Shown here piece after piece: positions 12,100 to 22,099 of a stretch of DNA of 64,000 nucleotides. The notes under the pieces were generated by a model. That model worked only from the letters and a program-made list of their open reading frames with translations. It had not been told where the DNA came from and did not search any database. Within the stretch, counting starts at the first letter, position 1, and each line of letters begins with the position of its first letter. This stretch comes from Angiostrongylus vasorum (lineage: Eukaryota > Nematoda > Chromadorea > Rhabditida > Metastrongylidae). The stretch covers positions 682,001 to 746,000 of the forward strand of contig JADANN010000328.1 in NCBI GenBank assembly GCA_018806985.1, in the 5' to 3' direction. The translations under genes and the position numbers were made by a program.

Positions 12100-12490
12100 T
12101 CCTTCCAAAGGTTTACTGCCTCATCGTGGCTGAGAGCTGTTCTTGAGTATCGGGCTGCGATGCATACCGAGGGGATTCATGCCCCTGACAGGGTTTTCCA
12201 TGCTGAGAAGGAGTCCGGCGTTTCCATCACGAAGCCTAGCTAAGAGTAAACCAACACCAGGATCCACCACCGTCCTGGTATCAAAGTCGCACGGCGGCAG
12301 ATCTCCTTCTGATCCACAAGGGCAGCTACTGCCTGTGTTGGTGACGACGTGGGGTAGACTTTGCTCAGGCCGACCTCAGGACTCCGGGGATACACCATGG
12401 CAAAACCAGCAAAACTCCGAAAAATGGCGATTATGCTGAGGACCACACAACTAGTGAGAACGCGCCGTCGAAGTATCCAGGTAAGTACAT
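12100..12490 (+). mobile_element. RTE-derived short element (SINE2)
   Basis: A roughly 390 bp non-coding element that recurs at 40,960, 43,895, 44,995 and in mirrored positions of the right arm. It starts CCTTCCAAAGGTTTACTGCC and ends with CGAAGTATCCAGGTAAGTA. That end matches the 3' end of the RTE LINE at 8,475-8,535. The segment TCTGATCCAC...GGACTCCGGGG matches the 5' untranslated part of the same LINE (6,449-6,520). It appears to be an internal-deletion derivative moved by RTE machinery. Confidence 0.7.
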
Positions 12491-13194
12491 GAATATAAAA
12501 AGGTTCCAAAGAATGTATCCACCATACAGCCAGTTTTAGTAACTGAAGAAAGTCGGTTATTTCAAGTACAAATCTCCCGTGTAAACGAATTACAATACCT
12601 TGCGATAATTGTGTTACAAGAAACAACTCAGAGAAAGTGGTTTCGGGCAGCGCCAATTTTATCGTGCCAAAACACCCGAGTGCAAAACTTATTGACATAT
12701 TCGATAAAAGAACTCATACGGTAAAACATTATCGGACGAAAATCTGCGTTACCAATGTTTTCTGCCACCACCACTGCCATCCACACCAACATTTAAACGC
12801 TTCGCTTTGTTATGGCATAACTCGGTGAATAATTCCGTTTGGTTTATTAAATGCGCCGTTAAGAATCTTTCAAGGGAGTATTCGCAAAAAAATTCATCAA
12901 TAAAGTAAAGCAAACGTGTTCTTCTGAAGCACTGTAGTGCGCGGACGACATGCAGGCATTGGTTCCACATTTCTTTCTAGAGTTTCGCGTTGCACCAGAT
13001 AAGGTGGCTTGGTCGGATGAAATGACTTGGCTTGAGAAGGAGATACTAAAAATAGTCCACCTATTCCCCTTATGTTAAATATACATAAAATGCAGAACTT
13101 ATAGCTTAAAGCCTATGCAAAATTGCTGCTCCTAAACAAAAAAAAACTTACCACGATTTTTGCAACTGTAGTATTCCACCACCCGACCCAAAAT

Positions 13195-13470
13195 GGCGCG
13201 TATGGTGCAGCGGTCGAAGGCACCCTACAATACACATAGGATCTATCCCCGCGCCCAAGGCTCACCAAGTCTTCCATCTCTCCGCGATTAGCAAACTGGT
13301 ACCAGACTTGTCTGGGATGATATCAGCATTCGCTCGAAACATCGGTACGTCACCATGAGTAAAGGCCAAATATGCATTCAGTCACCTACAAACGATGCGT
13401 TATGAAGTCGAATGCATGGCGCATACCTCAAGGATTGATCAACGCCGACAGCTTTATCCTTTATCCTTAC
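13195..13470 (+). mobile_element. SINE1 copy
   Basis: It has the tRNA-like head (GGCGCGTATGGTGCAGCGG, box B degraded to GGATCTATCC) and the full body and tail ending AGCTTTATCC. It belongs to the subtype with CGCGATTAGCAAACTGG, shared with the copies in both palindrome arms. Confidence 0.85.
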
Positions 13471-15045
13471 CCGATCCAATGAACGCGGATAGGACAATCA
13501 TTGCATCCCGCCGTGAAGTGGAATTGATAACGGAAAAGTTCTGAACCAACGTTTTCCGCTCCACAATCCCTCTTTCGGACCCAAAAATCCTTGTTAGTGA
13601 AAAAAACGCCCGAGATTCTACCCTCTGAAGTTGTGGAGCTGCGATAAAAAGTATGAAGAGAGGCACAATTCGAGAATCCGACAATATCGTTGCCGATTTC
13701 GTTAGAATAGGAGGTCGCAAACACGTACTTCTCACATTCCATATGGCATCTTATCTTCAAACAGAAAATTTTAGACAAGCGAAGGGCGTCGCGCACGGTC
13801 ATCCTGCTCAAGAAGGCTGACCCAATGGATCTTCGCAACTACAGTCCAAATATGCTTGCTGAATGTACTCTACAAGCTGCTCACATGATTTATCCTTTGG
13901 CGTATATCGACGACCTTGGATTAGGCATAACGAATTTAGCTACCAAGATTCGATAGGGATTCCGCTTCATTAACCACATCCAAACGGTGTTACGGATCGC
14001 AGAAATCTGTCGGTAGCACCATTCACACTTGTCCCAACCTTTATTGACCACATGTGTTTGACAGCGTCGAAACGAATCCAATCCTATCAGCGCTGGTCCA
14101 CTAAGGAGTGCATCCGTGCTATATATGAACGCTAGTTGACCGTTATTGGAACTGCAGCAAGAAGCTTTTCCATGGACCTCTCACCATATATTGATGGGGG
14201 ACTTCTATGTTTCGTGGTTGACATGGTTGCCTTATTAAGGAGTACCACTGAAAAAGAGACAATGCTCAATGAACTCAACGAAGCGGATAAAGAAAAGATT
14301 TGACAGGGCATAAATAGAACGAAGACCCAGTTCATGAATGATTCACGGTGCGAAGGCAAAAAAGAAACCTAGCTATATAGTTCTTTGATTACAGAGATCA
14401 CCTCGTACGTCTACCTTGGACGTTTAATGCACATGGAGGACAACATGGAGGAAATAGACAGAAGAATGATTAAAATGGGCCGCTTTTTGGCCTCTCAAAG
14501 AAGCCAACGACCAACTAGTGGAGTGGATTAAAACTCGGTAGTCACTTTTTTCGTTTCCATAGCCCTCCTAGCGCTTTATTATGCGTCAGAAACGTGACTT
14601 GAAGCTTAAACCACGTCAGCAATACTGCGCACCATCCACAGAGCGCTTGAACGATGTCTTCTGTAATTTATTCGGAATACTCATCTCGACTTCGGGATCC
14701 AGGAGAATACACATCGATAGCCAAACATAAATGGGCCGCCTACATGATAAGGACAGATGATAGACGGACGAAAGAACAGTGTACTGGACCCCAACAGAAT
14801 ACAAGCACCCTCTTGGAAGGTCACTCAAACGATGGGCGGACGAGTTCGTGGTTAAGGTCAAATGTCTGCACTCACGACAGTAACTCTTTCAGGAATTCTT
14901 AATGGGCGTGGCAGATGTCACCATGTTCAAGGCCTCTCACCACCACTGACGACGACTGCGCGTGAAAGAAACGAATGGTAATTATGCTGAGTCTCGTACC
15001 ACCTGTTAAAACGGACCACACAAGTGTCCAAGCATGTGGTTAATA
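13470..15045 (+). mobile_element. Second RTE LINE copy, 5'-truncated and decayed
   Basis: Plus-strand translation gives fragments of the RTE RT region in order: SRREVELITEKF, SRTVILLKKADPMDLRNYSP, EITSYVYLGRLMH, then the C-terminal GRRTKEQ and a 3' end with ATTATGCTGAG near 14,975. Numerous stops and frameshifts are present. The minus-strand frames over this interval are antisense shadows. Confidence 0.75.
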
Positions 15046-15998
15046 AAATTTCTAAAAAGTGAACATTGAGAAATTTCACCAAAGCAGAAGGCGATTTTTT
15101 TATGGAATCCTAACAGAATTCCCTGGATTAAAAATTCTATTGCAGGAAACATGTAACAAAATCCGAACATGATTTATGGACGGATTCGGACTTTATCTGA
15201 GATCGACGTATAACTGCCTTCTGCTTCCCAAACATAGCTAGGTGACTGAAGTCCTCTATATAGATTTGAGAAGCAAAACAGTGAATTATGCGAAGCACGA
15301 TATTATTTTCTGGAGGCAATCAGAGCTAGCCAAACGTTCACAATGAATACCACTCAACAAACTTCATCTTACCGAGCTTTATAACAGGTTTTGCCACAAT
15401 AGATGATTTCGGGCAGTTCTCGTTTTTTTCACTACGTTGTAAGTTCTAGAAAAAAAGTGAATAATTACTGAAAGACCAGCGAATAAAAAAAATAAAGAGC
15501 TCATAAAGAATAATCTGCCTTATAACTGACTGCATTTAATCTAATGTAAGCAAGAAATCTAGTTACGACACAAATCTCGAACGCTATGAACCGCATTTGG
15601 CATGGTAGAGCTTAGAGTTGAGTATAAGCTTTACAGTAGCTAGGGGTCTCAGGGTATGGAACAGCATGATGTTTGTTCTTCATGAATTGTCATCCTAGCC
15701 GGCGAAGAGTCCAACTTTTCAATTTCGACACCCAGCTGCGCGTTATCAGATAACAGGTCACGAACCAGCAGATCTCGTTCGATTTTAGAAAGGACGCTTT
15801 AGTACCGATATTTCGCGAATCTGAGTAAGAAAGTACTCATGTATAAGAAGACAAGCGGGAAGCAGTCTGATCAAGCACACCAAATGTAATTGGTACAATT
15901 TGAAAGAAATCGCAACATGTCATAGTAACTGTTTCATGTTCAAGACCAAGAACACCAATCAAACAATGATCAATATGCCTTCATGAGGCTTCAGTACA

Positions 15999-16140
15999 AT
16001 GAACAGAACCGAGATGAAACAGATGGCCGAAACGTACCTGCTCAACGACACCGTTGCAGACTTAAACAACTGCTGTTCACAAAAGATGATGACTCTCTCG
16101 AACAATGTTGCTGCTCATTGCCAAATGCCAATGTTCTCAG
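15999..16140 (+). CDS. Possible exon of a small helical protein
   Basis: From the ATG at 15,999 the frame reads MNRTEMKQMAETYLLNDTVA and then DLNNCCSQKMMTLSNNV, a regular pattern of hydrophobic and polar residues suited to a helix or coiled coil. It ends at CTCAG followed by GTCAAC, a plausible splice donor at 16,141. A CTTCAG just upstream (to 15,994) could equally be an acceptor, making this an internal exon. No family was assigned. The competing frame starting at 15,983 has poorer composition. Confidence 0.3.
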
Positions 16141-16449
16141 GTCAACGTCCTACTCTTCAATAGAAGACTGTGACTACGTGATAGCTTCGTCACATCATTC
16201 TTATACTGGCTCTGCTTTCTCTTCCCTCGTGCACATTCAATTCAGCCGTAAGTAATAAAAACACGCGTCATCTAAGGACGGCAAAAATCGTGAGTCGGAA
16301 GAGCGCTACGACGAGGTGACACTATGACACCAAAGTAGTTTACGTCTGCATTGCAGTGGGTGAAAGCATTCGTTGTTGCGTTGGAAACAAATTACCTCCT
16401 CGCATGAGAGTGGTGAATTAACGAAAGGAATTAAAATTGTTACAAAGCT

Positions 16450-16660
16450 AAGGGCGCAAGTGGCGCAGTGGTCCGAGGCGTCCTGCAACACACACTTGGG
16501 ATCGATGTCCGCACCTTGGCCCGTCAAGCCTTCCATCGCTCCAGGGTCGGGAAATTGCTGCCAGAGTTGTCTGAGAGGAGAGCAGCACTACCGCGATATA
16601 TCGGTAAGCTACCACGAGTCATTGTAAAAGAAAAATATGGATTCACTCACCTCCAACGAA
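16450..16660 (+). mobile_element. SINE1 copy, 3'-truncated
   Basis: It has an intact tRNA-like head with box A (TGGCGCAGTGG) and a GGGATCGAT box B. It is complete to CACCTCCAACGA, after which the SINE tail is lost. Confidence 0.85.
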
Positions 16661-17538
16661 ACAAGTAACTAGTTATGGTTATAGCCGTCAGAAAATTAAT
16701 ATCACAGCGTTGTTATTGAAAGGAAGAAAATCGAACCTAATCTTTATTTTTATTATTAATGTAGTTAAACATAACCAAGGTGGTGGGCAGCGCAGTTGTA
16801 GTGGTGTCGTTAATCACCAGCACGGAGCTAGTTCGACCATGTCCCGGCTTACTAAGTTACCCATCCCTCCGGGAAGGGAATTTGGTGCCAGGAAGGATCC
16901 GCTAACTCCCTACAACACATATGGGAACGTTCCTGCAGGGCTATCTCAGGCCTCTAAGGAGTACCGACTCGATCAGCATTAACAACATGCTTAAAGATAA
17001 CGAAAATCCTCAAGCAACCCAAATGCAAAACTTGAAGACTTTCGTGGATGGTTAATGCGAGGAAACGAGCCGAATACAAAAATTAGTGAGATCCACACAT
17101 GTGTGGAAACGGGTAATGTGGAAAAAGAAACGAATAACCCATGTAGTAATGAAGCATCGTAGTTTTATACCAAAAACCACAGGTCATAGTTAAATATGTA
17201 AACGAAGCAACTAGTTTATTAACTTAGCGGTGATAATCGATGTTGACTCCCTGCATGACTCTAAACTAAGTCAAGCTCAGTCTACTAATTGAACGACTTC
17301 TTACCCTGCTATAGTTAAGAGCAAATGGCCTATCATAGGTGGCAAAATATGGTATGATAGTGGATCTATGAATCTTTATGAGTTCGAATGAGAATGACAT
17401 ACGCACAGAAAGGAAAAAGAGCTTCAAATAAAAATCTGCGCTAGGTTCTCTACTTCAGCGGACTGTGTGTGGACAATACCACTAGTATCCTCGGCATTTC
17501 GACCTTGAGATACATGGAAATTGAAAACTGAGACTTAC

Positions 17539-17777
17539 CTGAACTGCTTGTTCTCGTTGAGCGTTCATTGCGCATTGAACTGACTTTGCAGTATCCTCTA
17601 GGCTACCTTAACTGGCATCAAATAAGCAGTTGTCAGTTAGAAGATGTGGGAACCATGAAATGTTGAGAACATACTACGAGTCTCGAAGAAGGCATCACAC
17701 ATCCTCTCAGTCACACTGTCATCGTTGCGCAGTGAACCAAAACGTCGAGCATTGACAGTGTCGTAGAGGGAATCAAT
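17539..17777 (-). CDS. Two linked exons, unknown protein
   Basis: On the minus strand an exon at 17,777-17,675 follows a GGACAG acceptor. It encodes IDSLYDTVNARRFGSL, then NDDSVTERMCDAFFETR, and ends at a GTATGT donor in phase 1. After a 68-base intron ending TTAAG the second exon (17,606-17,539) continues in frame as SSLEDTAKSVQCAMNAQREQ and ends at a strong CAG|GTAAGT donor. Composition, in-phase splicing and typical nematode intron size argue for real exons, probably helical. I do not recognise the family. It lies downstream of the doublecortin exons on the same strand and could be part of that gene. Confidence 0.5.
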
Positions 17778-18084
17778 CTGTCCGTCATTAATGAAGAAAA
17801 AAAAAAAACCAAAGACACGAGAAACAACCAAGAAAAAGCAACGAATACTTCACGTTCCGATTCAACCCGAGAAAATTACTTTATGGTTTCTTTCAAAAGA
17901 GTTAATTTTCTAGAATAAAATGGACAAGTAGAGCATAGAGTTTACATATATTTGGTGGGCGTAAATATATAGTGTACATATCCTACCTGGATAAACATGC
18001 ACAGAACGCACGCTGATCAAAATAAATAGTAAAGTAGATATAGGATGACGTAGAGGAATTCTGGACATCCACATGGATAATAGA

Positions 18085-18370
18085 GGATAAAGGATAAAGC
18101 TCTCGGCGTTGATCAATCCCTGAGAGATGCGTCATGCAGTCGACTTCATTACGCATCGTTTGGAGGTGATTGAATGCATATCTGGCCTTTACAATGACTC
18201 GCGGTAGCCTTCCGATGTATCCAGCCAGTGCTTCTATCCTCCCAGACAAGCCTTGTACCTCTGGTACCAATCTGCCGACCACGGAGGGATAGAAGGCTTA
18301 GTGGGCCACGGGCGTGGGGATCGATTTCACGTGTGTGTTGTAGGGAGTCTCCAACTAACTGCGCCACACG
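18085..18370 (-). mobile_element. SINE1 copy
   Basis: Full-length on the minus strand, from GTGTGGCGCAG at the 18,370 end to AGCTTTATCC at the 18,090 end. A short insertion sits near TACCTCTGG. Confidence 0.85.
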
Positions 18371-18392
18371 GATACTGTATGGATAATGTCGA

Positions 18393-18543
18393 GAGTATTT
18401 GCAAAACTCTGGACCGCAGGTGCCTATGGTGGGGAACGAACGCGCTATTGTCCTTTCCGTAACGCATTACTCCCCGGAAAGGACAATAGCGCGTTCGTTC
18501 CCCACCGCAGACACCTGCGGTCCAGAGTTTTGCAAATACCTCA
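18393..18543. repeat. Near-perfect 65 bp-arm palindrome (family 3)
   Basis: The arms (GAGTATTTGCAAAACTCTGG outward, ACGAACGCGCTATTGTCC inward) are reverse complements with one short mismatch block at CCTATGG/CCGCAGA and a 15-base loop. The same half occurs at 18,770-18,860, and the full palindrome recurs at 34,756-34,905. It is probably a foldback-type non-autonomous transposable element. Confidence 0.85.
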
Positions 18544-18639
18544 GCTTCGTTGAAGTTATATTTCGCAATATACCCTGCCGTCAAAAAACAGTAGGCAGTA
18601 AGTAAAAAAAGGTTAAAATTGTGATTATAACTATAGCCT

Positions 18640-18925
18640 CAGCTTAACTGGGTTCAATGCCGATTTGGGCTCCCCAGATCAATCCCGTTGACGGGTGGTT
18701 GCTGATGGCAGAAAAGATCGATAGAACTAGCTGAGAGACAGGCGAAACGAAGGACCCGCATGGTGTGGTGGTGAACGCGTTACTCCCCGGAAAGGACAAT
18801 AGCGCGTTCGTTCCCCACCATAGGCACCTGCGGTCCAGAGTTTTGCAAATATCTCAGCTTCGTTGAAGTTATATTTCGCAATATACCCTGCCGTCAAAAA
18901 CAGTAGGCAGTAAGTAAAAAAGGTT
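18640..18925 (+). repeat. Family 3 element, adjacent second copy
   Basis: It begins CTCAGCTTAACTGGGTTCAA and runs through GTTGACGGGTGGTTGCTGATGG. It then has only one arm of the palindrome and ends GCAATATACCCTGCCGTC, the same 3' flank as the first copy. Confidence 0.7.
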
Positions 18926-19164
18926 AAAAATGTCGAGAGTGTTTTTAACGATACAAAGACGTACAGACACCTCGACAGTGAATGAGTGGTGTATCGCATA
19001 ACGCTGTACGAACGCACGAGCACACCATAATAGAGTACAGGGCGACAAATCGAGAATAATAGATTACCACAGCTAATAAGCCCTAGGATAAAGAACAACG
19101 TATTTCAGAAACTTCGGAGAAATCCGTGTAAGATTCGAGGAACAGAAGTCACGAAGGTTATCAG

Positions 19165-19167
<3 letters not shown>

Positions 19168-19207
<40 letters not shown>

Positions 19208-19228
19208 TACACATATATATATATATAA
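19168..19228. repeat. TA microsatellite
   Basis: A TA run with an interruption at GCATACACATATAT. It produces spurious Tyr-Ile frames on the minus strand. Confidence 0.95.
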
Positions 19229-19443
19229 ACAAGTAGATATATACAGGTAGATATATACACACATATACATGCGTATATGTGCAGATATATGGACATTCAA
19301 GTAAGTACACCAACAAATTTCCAATATGGAAGTGCAGCGTGGTGGATTAACGAATGACCCAAACGGAATAAGACCACCGTGGGCCGCGCGTTCGCTGGGA
19401 TCACGTCAATCTCGCAGTTCGTGACCGAATCGATTCGAATACG

Positions 19444-19973
19444 ATGAATTGCACGGATAATTCTAGGAATATTCGAGTTTTAATGTATTCTCAGTTCAGT
19501 AAAGGAAAGGTTCATGAACACAATCTCCTGAGAAAAGACAAACCCTTAACAAACGGAAATGTTGTGCTCAGTCCATTGTTTTATGATGATACGATCCAGA
19601 TTGTAGATCAGATGTATCGGCCCGATCGATTGGCCATCTACTTGGATGAAGAAGACTACCACCCGCCCGTATCCAACAGGTGAAACAACATGAACTATCA
19701 TCATCGGTCTGGAAGAATCTAACACTTACAAATTTCATCAGCGAAGCACACAATTTACTTAGTACTAAGAATTTCTATGGAAATCGTAAGGGATTATCGA
19801 TTTGTACCCATCGACAAATGACCAAACCCATTATAAAACTCCTAATCGATCACATCAGGGCAACTGGTCTACGGTGTATGCTAAACACTGACAGGTGTAA
19901 ATTTGTTACAATAGATGATATTTTTCAACAAAACATAACCCTAACAAACATGACACATAAGACCATGACATAA
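19444..19973 (+). other. Two overlapping open frames, unassigned
   Basis: Frames at 19,444-19,683 (with PLFYDDTIQIVDQMYRPDRL) and 19,680-19,973 (with FISEAHNLLSTKNFYGN) are adjacent and in different phases. Composition is fairly protein-like, but no family, splice sites or repeat relation was recognised. They might be remnants of a mobile element. Confidence 0.2.
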
Positions 19974-20381
19974 GTAGTACTTTCAACGACTCACCAGGAT
20001 TCATGTTGTTACATTGCTTTCGAGAGAATGACATCGTCGTCATCGTGGAAGAATTCGTGTCGTCCGACGCCATTCAACCCACACACGCCGGCATCTGCCT
20101 ACGGTAAGCAATTGAGAACTTAGTAGCAAGGCCTTGCTGGAGTTTCCAAGATAAAGAATCACGCTCGATTAGCATTCAAAATGCTAGTGAGGGAAGACCA
20201 CACAATCTCAAGTTGAAAACAAATCAGCACTGGAGCCTGGCCACCTCAATAGATGACGGGTGGTAGGGTACAACTGAACAAATGGAAGAAATGCTGTGAC
20301 AATACAGATGGGAAGACAGATCATCTAAGTATCTGAATAAGTGAGCAACTAAGGTAGGAAACTAGTTAGGCTTGGCACAGA

Positions 20382-21348
20382 TCAAGACTGTGCGAAAATC
20401 GAGCAGTTAAGGCACTCCTTTAAGAGAGCCATAAGTTGCTGGATGGACAAGCCATGCATTTTTATTCTTCCTTCATGTTCAACAAGAAGTTCGAAGATGG
20501 CTTGCATTGCGGAGTCATTCGATACTTTGGTGTACAACGCAGTAACGTCGAAGGACTCCATCACGTACGCGTTATTAGGAGACGCGTTACGTAGACGTTC
20601 TTGGAACATTTGGCTGTTCGTGAGGTGAGCTGGAATATGGTTAAGCAAGTGTGTAAGTATTAGGCTTAAAAACCAGGTTATTCTATCCGTTGGCCCGTCT
20701 ACACAGCTGATGATGGGTCTAACCTTAAATGATGACGGATTGGTTGACGCAAGATCATCAGGTGATATCAACTTATGTGTTTTAATAAGTAGGTGTAGGA
20801 CGGGACATGTTGATTTATCGATTTTAAAGTGCAGAAATAACCGATGGTTTTAAACCTGCAGCCTTTGCCACACTGACCCATTGATTGTTTAGCTTTCGGT
20901 ATTGACTTTTATATTCCTTTTCAGAGGATGGGCGATAGAAAGTAGCATCACTAAGATGTTCCTCTGTTATCTCAACATCCAGCTGGCGAGGAATAACTAC
21001 GAACTCTCCCCCCACCGCCCTTATCACTAACAGACAATCTTATTGTTTTTTGAGCTTATTAATTCTCTAATTTCTCGCATACCACATTTTTTGTGCGGCT
21101 GTAAGGTTAGAGATAAACTTTCTATCGCGGAAGTGATTAAGGGTCTTGAGAACGCCGTCCGAAAACATGCGGAATTTTATGTCAACTCCATCGTTAGGGT
21201 CCTGCTGTCTAAAAAACGTCTTAGGGGAAGGAGATGGTGGTAGTGACGCCGCCTCTTGATTTTTTATCTCTATTTGATGTTTCTTGTTTGGCCTTATAGC
21301 AGAGTCGATCTTGAAGCGGTGAGTTTTTTTCGGGAAGCTGTTGACCAT
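20382..21348 (-). mobile_element. Penelope-like element, RT region fragment (PLE2)
   Basis: Three minus-strand segments in order (21,348-21,067, 21,027-20,824, 20,771-20,382) encode the N-terminal and RT part of a Penelope-like retroelement. Landmarks are FFRQQDPND, the GGEFVVIPRQLDVEIT motif, YRPSSEKEYKSQYRKLN, KVRPIISCVDGPTDRITWFL and NSDAMQ-like helices ending LLKECLNCSIF. The same order is found in the element at 51,925-55,230. The catalytic Tyr-x-Asp-Asp part and the GIY-YIG endonuclease are missing, so it is 3'-truncated at 20,382. Frameshifts separate the segments. Confidence 0.85.
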
Positions 21349-21364
21349 GTAATTACCATAGAGA

Positions 21365-21600
21365 TTTCCGTCTTTTTGTAAGTGTTATTGAAGCGTTTGG
21401 CCTAGTAAATTGTATATCAGTATACCCTTCCAGGCTCTGAAGAAGGCGATACTGCCGAAACGTCAGCTACTGTTGTATTGTATTGTGTGTTTTTTCTATG
21501 GAAATAAATGTATGCTGTTTAACAACCTCGCGATTGCTGAACAAGAAAACGACGCATTCATATTCCAATGCCGAGGTTAATAGAAAGTCGATCCTGGAAA
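21365..21600 (+). mobile_element. PLE pseudo-LTR in opposite orientation, with hammerhead
   Basis: This matches the PLE pseudo-LTR at 52,065-52,230: GTTTGGCC, CTTCCAGGCT, the hammerhead core, and ATGCCGAGGTTAATAGAAAG. It lies on the plus strand immediately upstream of the minus-strand PLE2 coding fragment, so the two parts are inverted relative to each other. Confidence 0.7.
21430..21470 (+). ncRNA. Hammerhead ribozyme core (type I, minimal)
   Basis: The conserved boxes CTGAAGA (21,437-21,443) and GAAAC (21,457-21,461) flank a GGC/GCC helix II. AC/GU forms a two-pair helix III, C is the cleavage-site base, and AGCT pairs with the upstream GGCT as helix I. This is the layout described for hammerheads in Penelope-like elements. 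Activity is inferred from pairing only. Confidence 0.6.
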
Positions 21601-21762
21601 GAGTCTGGCGTTGTGTTTCAAAGAAAAAAAACGAACCGTGAACTGTCATTCATTGGTACCCACTAAGGAAAGCCCTAATCACATGTAAAGTATTATACTA
21701 ATACACAAGAGAGTATGAGTTTCTGACTAACGTTGACTGATCATGATATGAATTGGGAAAAA

Positions 21763-21892
21763 AGGGCGCGTGTGGCGCAGTGGTAGGAGGTGGCCTGCAA
21801 CACACGCGTGGAATCGATCCCCACGCTCAAGGCTCACCAAACCTTCCATTCCTGCAGGGTCGGCAAATTTGTGCCAGAGTTGTCTGTTTTCT
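21763..21892 (+). mobile_element. SINE1 copy, 3'-truncated
   Basis: It has an intact tRNA-like head (GGCGCGTGTGGCGCAGTGG; box B GGAATCGATCC). Homology stops at GAGTTGTCTG. Confidence 0.85.
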
Positions 21893-22099
21893 AGAATCTA
21901 AAAAACTTGAGAACAACAAAGAAAGGTGGCCTGAATTACTACTACTCCGAATACTTGTATACTACCAAAAAGAATGCTGAAAAAAACAAGTTCGGGTGAA
22001 TGAAACTGGGAATTAAGCAGTGGACGATTGCACTGGATACTAAAAATATTATAACAAACCTCAAGCTAAAAATAAAATTGAAAAAGCGAGAAGTCTTAC

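Larger units (their letters stand above)
12100..14020 (+). repeat. Segmental copy shared with both palindrome arms
   Basis: The order SINE2, 700 bp of unique sequence, SINE1, RTE fragment is repeated nearly base for base at 44,995-46,930 and, inverted, at about 56,845-58,780. The unique part contains a minus-strand frame (12,749-12,970; also 45,640-45,861 and 57,894-58,133 inverted) with HLINQTELFTELCHNK and a Gly-rich DGSGGGR motif. I do not recognise it, and its conservation may only reflect recent duplication. Confidence 0.75.

Noticed and set aside
12240..12698. 152-residue minus-strand frame
   Set aside because: More than half of it is the antisense of the SINE2 element; no family recognised in the rest.
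13467..13838. 123-residue minus-strand frame
   Set aside because: It is antisense to RTE coding sequence, which is readable on the plus strand.
19073..19324. Minus-strand frames rich in Tyr, Ile and Cys
   Set aside because: They are translations of the TA/CATA microsatellite.
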